Positions 23,375 through 34,531 of a stretch of DNA of 64,000 nucleotides are shown here, piece after piece. The translations under genes and the position numbers were made by a program. Under the pieces are notes generated by a model. That model had not been told where the DNA came from. It made no database searches and was given only the letters and a program-made list of their open reading frames with translations. This DNA is from Diplodia intermedia (lineage: Eukaryota > Ascomycota > Dothideomycetes > Botryosphaeriales > Botryosphaeriaceae), in NCBI GenBank assembly GCA_021495925.1, contig JAKEKT010000009.1, forward strand, positions 62,001 through 126,000, in the 5' to 3' direction. Position 1 is the stretch's first letter; each line of letters starts with the position of its first letter.

Positions 23375-25508
23375 ATGTTTTTCACTGCCACCCTCGTCGT
23401 TGCGGCTGCCCCAGTGTTTCTGTGGATTCTTTACTCTCTTGCGGTGAAATGGCGATATCGATCACGAGAAGGGCTGGTCTATGCCCCCCGGTCTCTACTA
23501 TTCGGATCTGCCAAAGTGCTGGCTGAGCTTTATAAAAAGAGGGGAGATTCGAGGCTTCACAGTGGTGAGTGTGCATGATAGTCTGCATGTACCAAAACTC
23601 ACATCGAAAAAGATTACATATTCTACGATTTGTTCAAATCTATGGGCCACCCTCCAGTGGTCATAACCGACTTCCGCCCATATTACTGGCAATTCGCTAT
23701 CATCTCTTCTCACGATGTTTGCGAGCAAATCACCAAGTCTTCCAAGACCTTTCCCTACAGCGTTCCGAAGTCACCTACCATGCGTTCGTCTGATCCTCCC
23801 CGCCACGACAGCTCTCTCCTGACATATCTCGTTACAGTCGAATTACTGCCTCTTATAGGCGACCGATCACTGCTCGTAGCTGAGGTAAGTGCAAAATTCC
23901 CGGCTTGCCCCCTGTTTTATTCCACCTCGAATGGTCTTTAACATGATAAGTAGGATGAAACATGGAAAGCTTTGCGCCGGACCTACAACCAAGGCTTCGC
24001 GCCCACACATCTTGCAACTCTGCTGCCACGTATAGTCGAAAAGACAAAGCTCTTCCTCGATCGTCTCGACGATCTTGTCGAGTCAGGAGCGCCTTCCCCG
24101 ATGGATAACCTCTGTACTGACTTGACCTTCGATATCATTGGTAAGCTCACCCGAAGGTTACTACTCATCAATCTCCCTCGCGTAACATGGGGCTGAGTGC
24201 TGATATCAAACCCCTTCCAGGCGCCGTTGTCATGGACGTCGACCTCAACGCGCAATTGGACACCACCAAGCAAAGCGCCCTCGTCCGCTATTATCGCCAG
24301 CTCCTCAGCTCCTATACCAACCAATCCGGCCTCATTGGAATGCCGACCAACCCATTCTTGACCCGGCGGCGCAAGAAGATCACCAGCATCATCGACGAAG
24401 AGCTGAAAGCCATCATCCGCTCCCAGCACGCCGAAGTCATCGCCGCCAAAGACACGACAACGGCCCAAGAACCGTCCTGCAAGAAGGACCGCCCCCGCTC
24501 CGTCCTCGCCCTGAGCCTGCAAGCCGAGCACGCCACCGGCACCACCCCCTCGCTCTCCCCGCTCGCCCTCCAAACCACCGCCGACACGCTCAAAACCTTC
24601 CTCTTCGCCGGCCACGACACCACCAGCATCCTCCTCCAATGGGCCTTCTACGAGCTCTCCCGCACGCCGCGCGCCCTCGCCGCCCTCCGCGCCGAGCTCG
24701 ACGCCGTCTTCGGCGCCGCCGCCACCTCCCTCGACATCGCCGACGCCCTCGCCTCGGGCGCCGGCGACGACGCCATCAAGAAGCTCGCCTACACCTCCGC
24801 CGTCATCAAGGAGACCCTGCGCCTCTACCCGCCCGCCGGCTCCGCCCGGCGCGCCCCGCCCGGCGCCGGCCTGACGGTCAACATCCCCGACGACGACGCG
24901 GCCAGTACCGGCGGTGGCGGCACCAGGGCCGTCTGCCTCGACGGCTTCGTCCTGTACAGCTGCCACTTCCTCGTCCAGCGCGACCCGGCCGTCTACGGGC
25001 CCGACGCCGACGACTGGGTGCCCGAGCGCTGGCTGGGCGACGTCGACACGTCGCGCGTCGACGAGATCCCGGATCGTGGCGAGGTCGAGGTCGAGCCCAC
25101 GACAGGGACGACGACGGCGACGACGACGACGAGAAAAGTGCCGCCGGGCGCGTGGAGGCCGTTCGAGCGCGGCCCGCGCAACTGCATCGGGCAGGAGCTG
25201 GCGAACCTGGAGGCGCGCGTCATCCTGGCCGTGGCGGCGCGGCGGTACGACTTCGTCAAGGCGGGCGCGGGCGAGGTTCGCAGGGACGAGGCGGGCAACC
25301 CGGCGCTGAACGAGAAGGGGCAGTATGAGGTCGTGAGCCCCATGTTCAACGTAAGTTTCGATTGCTCCCGTTCCGTGTATTATATATTCTTGGCGGTGGC
25401 GGTGATGGCGAAAAGAATGGGTGCTGACTTCTTATGTAGACGCGACAGGTTACTTCGAAGCCGTTTGATGGGATGGTTATGTCGGTCAAGTTTCATCAGC
25501 AAGGATGA
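23375..25508 (+). CDS. Cytochrome P450 monooxygenase
   Basis: Six exons (23375-23564, 23613-23783, 23838-23884, 23954-24140, 24221-25350, 25440-25508) join in frame to 597 aa; all introns start GT and end AG. An N-terminal anchor (FFTATLVVAAAPVFLWILYSL) targets the ER. P450 landmarks: helix C WKALRRTYNQGF, I-helix FLFAGHDTTS, ExxR in KETLRLYP, a perf-region VPERWLGD, and the haem loop FERGPRNCIG with the axial Cys. The NCIGQELANLEARVILA pattern resembles fungal secondary-metabolism P450s of the StcS/CYP59 kind, but I cannot assign a family securely. Inserts rich in Ala, Gly and Thr lie before and after the K-helix. No biosynthetic core gene is next to it, so it seems a lone P450. The second donor, GTTCGT at 23784, is weak but the frame needs it. 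Confidence 0.88.
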
Positions 25509-26590
25509 AAGTCATGTGAACAAGTCTTATTTTTGTAGTTCAGGAAGTTCACCAAAATGGGCGCTAGCAAGAAGCAATTGATGACGCGGCGCGAAACGCG
25601 CAGTTTGTACTTACTAAATATTTTTTTATTTGTTCCTTGCTGTTTATATCCCATGATTACGCATAGAGAAGCTGTGAGGTGTATCGGAAAAACCACTTGA
25701 AGCCTTACCGGTTCGTCCCGGGAAGGTCGGGTAGCAAATTAACAATCAAGCGAGAAGAACTTTCCAGTCAGGTATTCCTTTCGCTTCAATGGAGAATACT
25801 GTGCATACCTCTTGTTGAGACAAATCTGACTCAAGTGTCGGAAACATCCCCGGGGGTTCTCTCGAACGCCTCGCGTGACTTTTCTGGAAAAGCGTGCCGT
25901 CCCGTTGATCCTCCCGTTCCCGTCCCAGTTCCACTTGTCGAGTCTGACGTCCATCCTACTGGACCAAGCGTGCGACATGCGCGTCAACGGTCTCTGATCA
26001 CTTCCATTCCAATAAACGGCGCCTGTAAGCGAGCGACTTCCTCCGTTGGACCGTGCTATTTCCGTTCCCGATGTCTCGAACCTGTCTCGGAGTGTCTCAT
26101 CAAATGCAGCGTATCGTGACTTTCGCAAGTGCCTGTACAATATCTGAATTAACTACTAACCCAAAGGGACCCCAGTGTTGGGGGACTGTCCCGGAGATGT
26201 CCATTACGTCTCCTGCATCCATTTTAAATTTGCTCTCAGAAAAATCATCCGTCTATCCCAGATCATTTCATCCACGGGGCTTCTGGCGTCATGACGCGTC
26301 AAATCCAAAAGACGAGAAGCGGTCTTTAGCCGCATGTCAGAGACCGCGAAAGAGCCGGAAGAATACAAGAAATACGATGAGAAAAGGGTTTGCTGGTCGT
26401 CACCTCTATGTGGTGAAATATATGCCTGTGGGTATTACAAGATTCGCGCGCATGAGCTTGGATGCAGAAAGAAAAGGGGGTATTTCGCGTGAAGAAAGGC
26501 TTGTAACCCGTATCCAAAGATGATGTCCAAAGATGATGAAAAACTCCGCCGCTATGCTTATGAAAAATGTTGTGATGGGTATCAAGCGGA
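25509..26590. other. Convergent intergenic region, P450 / coiled-coil gene
   Basis: 1.1 kb between two 3' ends. Moderately AT-rich near 25600-25680. Only short incidental open frames; nothing I can call. Confidence 0.45.
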
Positions 26591-28259
26591 TCAATCGCTT
26601 TCGGGAACGCCCGGTACGTGAAGAGAAACAGCGGGCGGAAGGTCGTTGAAAGTATGCCATGTATCCAGGACACTGTAAGTTCGCGAAGTCATGGTTTCCA
26701 CGACTGTTTTATCCGGCCACGAGACAATAGGAAGGTCGGCGTAGGCGGGTACATCGTCATGATCAGTGGTGGTCCTATCCCATAACTTCAGGTTGATATA
26801 CCATCGTCGAACCACCCGGAGCCTGCGCCCTCTGATTACGTCGTCCAATTGATGCGAGACCTCCTGGGTAGTTCTGCGTGACAAGATGCGTGCCTCCTTA
26901 TACTTCTTGTCAAGTTCCTTGATTTCTTGCTCGTGTTCATGTTTGAGCTCCTTTACGTCCTTCTCTTGCCGGGCCCGAGTCATCTTCATCGCAGCTTCGT
27001 GTTTGCTGTCGAGCTCGTCATGCAGTTTTTCCTGCTCCCTGAGGCGGCGCTTGTCGTCCTCGGTGACGATGCGTCTCTTCGTGGAACCAGGGACGGATGA
27101 TCCGCTACAGTAGGCCTTCATGTGCTTCAGCGCGGCCGCCGAACGCGCTCTCTCTTCGCGGTGAGCTTGCTCGAGGGCGTACTCTGCTTTTAATTGCTTC
27201 TCATCTAAACGCTCAGACTCCTGCGAATGCTGTGCAAATGTCAGTGGAGAGGCATCCAAGCATCCGCGACAGGGCGTACCTTGGCTGCAAGCCGATCCTT
27301 CAGGAGCATGAATTGGCCGTAGAGCGACCTGCGAGAGAACTTTTCCCAAAACTGAAGCAGCAGTTTCTGTTTAACCTCGAACGTGAGTACGCGCTCCCAT
27401 ATTTTGCTGTATTCCTGCCACAGGTCACGAAACTGCGCATTTTCGAGGGCCAGGTTCAACGCTGCACGCTGCGATGCAGTCATGGTGGCGGAAACGTGCG
27501 GGTGGTGAGAGGTGACCGAATCCGGGCTGGAAGCCCTGGAATGCTCCGGCAATAAGGCCGATTCGGCATCGAAGTCGGTAACGGAATCCTCTTTCACCCG
27601 GGGATGCTTGTAAGTGATGCGGCCCGTCACGTCACCGAGACGGTGTATGGACGAGTATGAATGCTTAGGCGGACTGCGCAAGCCCTGGTCGTCGGCACTG
27701 CTGGGAATTAGCCGTGGGGGTACATGGTGGATTTCAGGTGACCTGCCTGAAATATTTCTTGCCAAACGAAGACATGCGACGGAAGAATCTAGGCTTCGGG
27801 CTCCTGATCGAGGCCAGACTCGACGTCGAGTGGCGAGAATAGGCGCCGGGGTGCGGGGCCGCCGACGTCGAGAGTCGCTGGGACGGCGAGGCGGCGAAAC
27901 TGCGGTCATGGTCGTCGGCGGAGGCTGGAGAGTCCGGAGTGGTGATATCAGTCGAGCACGAGGCCTGCGTGGTGCCCGACACAGACGAGCGTCGCAACGG
28001 AGAGGCTGCAGCGCCCAGGACGTCTGGCGCATTCTGCTCCGGTTTGGGTCAATTGATATTGATTGCGTCGCGGGGATGGCGGACGTACGGGAAGCTCCAG
28101 GTCGATGTCGCAGAGGCCTTGGGCGAGCGCGCTCGAGCGCAGGTCGTCGTCGAGCCAGTCTTCCGACTGGCCTTCCTTGAGCTTCAGCGCCTCTTTCTCG
28201 TAGAGGGTGGTGAAGAAGAAGGGCAGCTTGTCGATTTCGGCTCCGGCTAGGGCGTCCAT
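26591..28259 (-). CDS. Uncharacterised coiled-coil protein
   Basis: Four exons are inferred: 28259-28089, 28033-27747, 27700-27280 and 27229-26591, about 505 aa. Exon 1 starts MDALAGAEIDKLPFFF. The middle holds a Ser/Arg-rich stretch ending RRMSSFGKKYF. Exon 3 has a helical segment (RAALNLALENAQFRDLW, then WEKFSRRSLYGQFMLLKDRL). Exon 4 has a long charged coiled coil (about 150 residues of K/E/R heptads) and a C-terminal part with RRWYINLKLWDR. Introns 1 and 3 are canonical. Intron 2 fits the frame only with a GC donor (GCAGGT at 27746), since the nearby GT at 27742 is out of phase. The last acceptor could also be at 27221, which removes three residues. I do not recognise the family; a cytoskeletal or scaffold role is a guess from the coiled coil only. 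Confidence 0.65.
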
Positions 28260-31200
28260 GATCGAGGACGGAGACGCGCGACGCTGCAGCGCATGGGGAG
28301 GTGGGGGAGAGGGAGAGTTCCTGGGGGTCGGCGTGTGGTGGTGTTGAGGTGGGCAAGGTTGGAGCTGCTTAGATCACTTGGGTAGGCTGCACGTAATGAT
28401 CGTGGTCGGCGCCAGGCGCGGCGAGTCAGGCCCCAAACGGCCCACGCTGCACGCTCGACCAGCCCGAGCACCGTCCGCAACAGCCCTGCCAGGCCTGTTC
28501 TTCGCAAATTCCGCCGTTGGCTATGCGCGCCCCGGGCCCCGACGCCCTGCATAATCGGCCGCATGCCTGCGCCGCCGCCTGCGCTCGCTCGCCGTTGCCG
28601 TCGCGTCGCTGCCGGCCGCAACTCGCCTCGCCGGGCGCGTAGCAGTGGCGCGCGGTAGACGGCCGTACCGTGCCCACGCCTCTGCCATCACCCGACGTCA
28701 AAACTCTGTTTCCCAGGCCAATACGGCTTGCCGCTTCCGGACGGCAGTCATTCCAAATCTACCAGTGTTTCAGCGGCCACCGCGCGCCGGGGAGGTGACG
28801 ACGGGCCTCTCGGTGATTGTTTGGCAGATCCTGGCGAATGCGGCAGCCTCGGACGCGGTGGGACGCGGCCAGAGACCAACTGCGGGCGTCCAAATGTCTG
28901 CCTGTCTTCACCGCTGCATGGCGGCCTCCGCATTGCTGCGCACCTGGCGGCGCACCACTTAATCTCCGGCGGCGGCTCGTGCTTCCCCAGTCCCTCCTCA
29001 GCTCGTTTCAATCTATTTGACGCAACACGCACCCGAGGCCAATCGCAAGCGCTGCATCCGCGTCGCCAGGCGGCTCCGCGATAGCCGGCCAGGGTCCGAA
29101 TTGCGATGGGCATCCCTCAGGTCTGAGCAACCACGTGGTGCATCGCGGGCCCCCTGCTGCGACACCACGATCAGCACCTTCGACGACTCGACTCTGCAGA
29201 GCAAAAAGGCTGCCAATCCCCAGTATGACGTCAACCCGATCCCCCACTATCTGCACCGCTGCCGCCGACGTGTCGTCTCACATTGATGCCGCTGCGCTCC
29301 GCGTTCCTGGCCCTCTCGTATGATGTGCGAATATTTGTCCCCTTCCTCCGATCGATTCCCGCTGCTCTGCGCTGCGGTGGGGTTGTCGAAGTCGCCTACG
29401 ACGCCCGTCCCTGCTAGTGCTGACACACCCGCCTGCCTGGCCGTTGTATCGACACGGTTCATGACTCTTGTTCCTGGGCTTCACTGCAAGAAAGAAAACG
29501 GGGCCGAGCTCGCCGTCCTTCCGCAACTGGAAAGCAACCTTAATCACACGTCTATGGTATCTGTAGCCACTGTGCAACTCCCATATGCCACCGTTGCAGC
29601 CGAGGCCTTCCCAAAGGAGAGAAATGAGACCAATTGTTCCTGTTCTCCTCGCGGGCCAATGGCAGCGTCGCCATCCGCTACGGCGTGGCGGTGTTGACCG
29701 GCGTTCTTGGATAACATTCTTTTTCACGCTTAGCGTTCGCATCTTAGCCCAAGCTCCATGCAGCTTAAAGGGGCTGGACTGCATCATCGCCATCAATGTG
29801 GGGACGGCCGCGGACGAATCACAACCCAGGCCTTTACCATTTCTCTTCAGGCCGATCCTCCAGAAGCCCACCTACCTCGTTCTAGAAGGAATCTCGGGTC
29901 ATAAATTCCTGATCGGACGATTGTGCCGGTAGGCGGCTCCCGCAGCAGCTGAGCAGGTGGAGAGCCGAACAGAGAGCATGAGGCAGCATCGCGGCCAATC
30001 AGTCGCCTCAACACCATGCGCCGAACTGGAGGGGTGGGTTCCGCTGGCGCGAAGAGCGCCACTGCCACCGGCCACGTTTTCTCCTCGCATCCTGCGACTG
30101 TCGTGGCTTGAAAATGGTCCTGCCGCAAGCGTTGCTGTTCGTGCACCCGCTAGAACATCGCTCGTGCTACAAGGCTGCCCTCATCACGTCCCTTGCAGCC
30201 TTGCTGAAAATTGGGGCAAATCGAAAATGCGGGGGACGGGGGGCGAGGCGACTCGAATCCTACGGGCGAGTCTAGGTCGTGGCGGGAGCTAAGCTTTTCA
30301 CACGCTAAAGGACCGGCCTGCCCGTTGCCTGATCGAGGCAATGCTTTGCTCAGAGATGATAGGCATCTGGGCACGAAAGCAGATGGGCACGGTATTGAAG
30401 TGTGGCGAGTGGCGCTCAAAATGGGCTTTTCAAGACATCCTCACCTGGATTCGCATTCGGTTTGATGCCTCAACGGCTACACAACTGCGCGTTTCCCCGC
30501 AACGCCACATCATCATCGACGTCCATCGCGTCGATACTGCCAAAGGCAATGACTATGCATATAGAGGATTGTTGATCGAGATAGACATTATTACATCATT
30601 GTAGTAGAGAGCACAGAACCTCCCAATTGGCCACCCAGGGAAAAAACAACATTCCCTCGGACCACCACAGGGCCTATGAATCGGAAATGAATCAAGTGAG
30701 ACTCGGGAGCACAAATCAATGTTACAGATAGCATGACTAGAACAAAACTAAAAACAGTTTCCCTATGCCGCACATAATAGCCTAATCAAACTACATATCA
30801 AGCTCATATTCATACACGTGCGAAACAAAACGAAGAAGTACAGCTTGTTTAGCGCAAAACTCTTGTCGGATTGATTCCCTCGCATGGACTGTGCTGACAC
30901 AGCCCGTCTCTCAGCACATGCACTCAACAGTTTCTGCTTGGGTGGGCAGCATCGCCAACAAAATCCGAATCCGAGTCCACCGTGCTATGAACAGATGAAC
31001 CGCAAGCAAAGCGTCCGCGCGCTCAGTGAGCGGCCCACTGCACCCAAGACTGCCTCAATCCGCATCGGAATGTGCACTTCTGTGGGATACCACTTCAGTA
31101 TTCACTTGAATGAGCAGGTCTTTAAAGGGAGAATGGGTGTCTGCAGGGTGAGGTTAAGGGCCGCGACATGACGGTACACATCCCAGTCCTTTTCCCGAGC

Positions 31201-31633
31201 CAATCGTATTCCGAGCTATACTCTGGCGCATTCCCAATGGTGGAAGCTAAGCAGCGCTCTTGGGCTGCTATGCTGTGCTGGAGAAACCGGGCCGGCGTGC
31301 AAACGTTGAAGCCAGAGCAATAGTTTTACTCGAGTGTCCTCAGGGTGTGGTCGTCCTTCTCAGCAGTTAGTCGTGATTGTGAGGAGCTGAATATTTGTTT
31401 GGGTGTGGCCGTTGTAACTTCCAGGAAACGTGTCGGAGACATCGCTTCCAGCGTCGCAGGCGATGAAAACTTGTCGTTACAGAAATCTGACACCATCTGA
31501 CGGGACGTGATGGGTGCAGTACTAATCTGTCTGATACCACTGTCATGGGCTACGAAGGCCGTAGACGTTACAACCGGTTGCAAGGAGCTGCGGTAGGCGT
31601 GATAATGCTTACGCAATACCCACACCAAGCCTT
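28260..31633. other. Gene-poor intergenic region (3.4 kb)
   Basis: The start of the coiled-coil gene (28259, minus) lies at the left and the stop of the 730-aa gene (31634, minus) at the right. Long frames such as 29278-29871 minus have no motifs and rare-looking composition. A small structured element is at 31221-31317. Confidence 0.45.
31221..31317 (+). other. Small structured element with terminal 7-bp complementarity
   Basis: CTCTGGC (31221-31227) is the exact reverse complement of GCCAGAG (31311-31317). Inside, AGCAGC near 31249-31254 pairs with GCTGCT near 31264-31269. The 13-mer GGAAGCTAAGCAG at 31242-31254 equals the internal promoter (A-box side) of metazoan-type 5S rRNA genes, but the rest does not align well to 5S. 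It may be a decayed 5S copy, another structured RNA, or chance. Confidence 0.25.
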
Positions 31634-33931
31634 TCAAGTTCCCCGTCTCTCCCTGAACTCAGTCGTGACAACATTTCTCCCTTTAACGACCTGCATATCG
31701 TGGTAAAAGTCGGCTAGGCGGCCCTTGTAAATCTTCATGACCTCATTGAAGCGCGTAGCGAATTTCTCCTTATCCTCGACTGAATTGAATTGCAGCTTGA
31801 CCCAGCGTAAATCCTTAACCGAAAAAGGATCTGGCGACACCGGGGGCTGTGAAGTACCCAAAGCAGCGACATTCCAGGACTTGAGACCGTGTTTAGAGGT
31901 GATGCGGCGGGCTGGCAAAGGTCCTTTATGGTGTTCGATAACGGACACTGTGCATCGAGATCTGGGGCGACGGCAATCACAGGTCTGGGTGTTGATGAAA
32001 ATGCCCTCGTCCATGTCGACCGATAAGAAGGATAGATGACCGCCTTTCTTCGGTTCTAGAAACAAGATCAACTTGGGCACTTCTGGCTTGTCCATTCGGA
32101 TGGCGATGGTTCCTGAGCCGGTATCCATCCGTGAAAGCTTCGTTCCAGTGAAGATAGTGCTCGAGACACTGCCTTCGGTAATGGAGGAAGGGGCCATTGA
32201 GAGTCTTGAGTCTCGCCTCCATTTCTCGATCAAGCCCTGACTTGGCGGGGATGTCGAAATCTTGGAAAGGCGTCTCTCCGGAGGTTCCTCTTGTCTGGAG
32301 ACAGGTACGATCGGATCCGTTGGACTACTTGTACTGCTTTGGCTGCCTTGTTCGGAGGGTTGTTGGACCAGCCGCTTTTTCTGCCAGATCTGTACTTTTC
32401 CTTTCTCCTTGCTCATTGTGCCACCCAGTGAGAATCGTGTTGAGTTGTGACTTTCGACTTCCAGGTCGCCAAGGTAGAAGACAGTCTTGTACCCAGTGAT
32501 GATTTCCTGGAACTTAAGAAGATCGCTCTGCTTGCCAAAAGATGGGGATATGCCATTTGCGGATTCCTTGTCGCTCTTGAACTTGACGTTAAGGACGGTG
32601 CTTGCGGAGCTCGGACAGGCGTAAATGGGGATCAAGTGAGCCTTGTCAAGATACGCGTCGAAACGATGCACGTCGTTGAATTCTCTGTTCGCAGTCGTAG
32701 AGGACGCAATATCTTGAATCTGGATGGTGCCGTCGACGTTCTGGAGCACTCGCAGCTTGTGGGTGCTCATGCCCCTTTCTGAGGGTAGGGTGACGTTCAA
32801 TAGCTCGGTCAGAAAGACGCTTTCGTCGCCGGTCATATCCTGTCCATCCTCGTCCTCTTCAGTTCCCCAAATCTGGAACTCGTTGTCCGGAAGGCGAAGG
32901 ATAGTGTCCATGTCGGGCTCGGGGGCGAGTGATTGCTCCCAGCGATCACACACTATTGTGAGCCGATAGTTCGCTCGGTTCACGTAGCGCTGCCAGAGAG
33001 AACCATCGCTGAGTTCATTGTATTCAGCACTCCTCTTGATTCTGCTCATGATCCAGAGGCACTTCATCAAGTTTAGATACTTGTCCGTCTCTGAGGTCGA
33101 GTTGGCATCCTGGAAACAACGTAAGAAAGCATCCATGCCAGGCTGTAAGGGAAACTTGTCGAGTTCTTGACATTCCGGGCGGTCTTGGACAAGGGCACGG
33201 TTCAGCCTCGAGGCCAGGTCTTCTGGGACGCTCAGCGAGCGAGCGAGCATCCTGCGTTCTTCGGTAGCAGGGTCGGTGGCTGGGCTAGTGAGGATGCCCT
33301 TGATCTCCTTCAACTCGATCATGACCTCGTCATGGAGGTCAAGGATAAGACAGCGGATGTCGGCCAGCATCTTCATCTCAAGCGGCTTGAGGAGCATGAG
33401 GATCTTGGCATTGTGGAAGGCCAGACGGTCGCGCAGCTTTGTGACCTCAGGCTCAATCTCGAGGTTCCATACGATGTTGAGGACGAAGTTGCGGCTATCG
33501 TGACGGAACTTGGACTTGTCGCGCAGCAGGCGCTCGCACTCGGCGAGAGTTTTGGCATAGTTGCCTACGATCTGGTCGAGAGACTTGGTGTCGAGCAGGG
33601 TGTTGTCATCGAAAGGCTGCAGGCGACTGCGTTGCAGCTGGCTGTAGGCATTCTCGGTGACGGACTTGATCTGGTCAAGGTTCTTGCCGAGGTTCTGAAT
33701 CGTGAGGCCAAACTCGATGTACTGCTTGTCTGAGAAGGCAGGACGTGTCAGTGAAAAGGCAGTTGCAGCGGCGCCGGCCGGGTGGGGAAAGAGCCGGCCG
33801 GTGCACGCAGCGTTCCCCAACACCATTCACTCACGCGCGTTCTTCGCCTTGCTGAAGCCAGCCTCCCACAGCCGATACGCCAACTGGATCGTCTGCGCAA
33901 GCGCGCTAACGGCCTGCAGAGTTTCGAACAT
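31634..33931 (-). CDS. Large fungal protein with helical N-terminal domain, function unknown
   Basis: Exons 33931-33835 and 33729-31634 join across a 105-bp intron (GTGAGT...CTCAG), giving 730 aa. The first exon encodes MFETLQAVSALAQTIQLAYR, a hydrophobic helix followed by LWEAGFSKAKNAR. Together with the next about 170 residues (repeated amphipathic helices, e.g. FGLTIQNLGKNLDQIKSV) it looks like the helical-bundle N-terminal domains (HeLo-like or STAND-associated) common in filamentous ascomycetes. No NACHT or NB-ARC P-loop follows. The centre is a low-complexity Ser/Pro/Gln stretch, and the C-terminal 150 residues are mixed alpha/beta with a PH-like look (LRWVKLQFNSVEDKEKFATRF). Homologues of similar layout are annotated as hypothetical proteins as far as I know. 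A link to NLR-type immunity is only an analogy. Divergent from the permease across 600 bp. Confidence 0.75.
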
Positions 33932-34531
33932 GGCGAGCGCAGGTGGAGCGTACCTCGCGCACGTCAGAGGTCGGCCTGGCTGCTGATAACCACCCGCGAG
34001 CCCGTCCGCAGCCTGCCGGAATGTGAGGCGACAGCGAAGTGCGCGACTGGGCCGCTGCTCAGCCGCACCTCGCGGCCGAGCTGCCGCTGCACTGCCCGCC
34101 CCGCTGATAAACTCGCGCCTGTTCCCTCTCGCTTGGCTGTCGCACACCGGTGGCCGGGTCGGGTAAGGCTCTCGCCCATTCCGTGAGGCCGCCCCGGCCT
34201 TTGACGCCTCCGCTCGGTCCTGCAGCCCCTTTGAGCACAGTCTCTGGATTCCCCAGACCCGGCTGGCTGCACAACAGCACTCGCTTAAGCCACTTCTCAG
34301 CTTGCGTGACCTCTCCGCGCTCCTGCGCTCCTGCGGGTGAGCTGGGCGTCCGACTCATGCCTGCATTAGTGAGCATGTCGCCCTGGCTAGGCAGACTTGC
34401 TGCTCAGCCTCGCCAGAACGCGAGATCAGTTAAGATATCGCTCATGCCAACAGCCTCGTGCTATCGTGCCGCTGATGTTGGCAGACGTCAACCTCCCGGC
34501 TGCATACGCTGCTCGACTTTAATCCCTCACC
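33932..34531. promoter_or_regulatory. 600-bp divergent promoter, 730-aa protein / methionine permease
   Basis: Start codons at 33931 (minus) and 34532 (plus) point outward. GC-rich; pyrimidine-rich just before 34532 (AATCCCTCACC). No specific site recognised. Confidence 0.5.

Noticed and set aside
23983..24966. Minus-strand frame of 327 codons rich in Gly, Glu and Ala
   Set aside because: Antisense to the GC-rich P450 exon; composition reflects the reverse complement of Ala/Pro/Leu codons.
29278..29871. Minus-strand frame of 197 codons in a gene-poor gap
   Set aside because: Unusual composition (many Arg, Gly, Trp), no motif, no supporting splice sites or promoter.
30240..30290. tRNA-like B-box (GACTCGAATCC)
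   Set aside because: The flanking bases do not form a T-stem, no A-box lies at the right distance, and there is no acceptor stem.
31326..31637. Minus-strand frame of 103 codons just after the 730-aa gene
   Set aside because: No ATG start (it begins at TTG), overlaps the stop of the upstream gene, and has no motif; probably 3' untranslated sequence.
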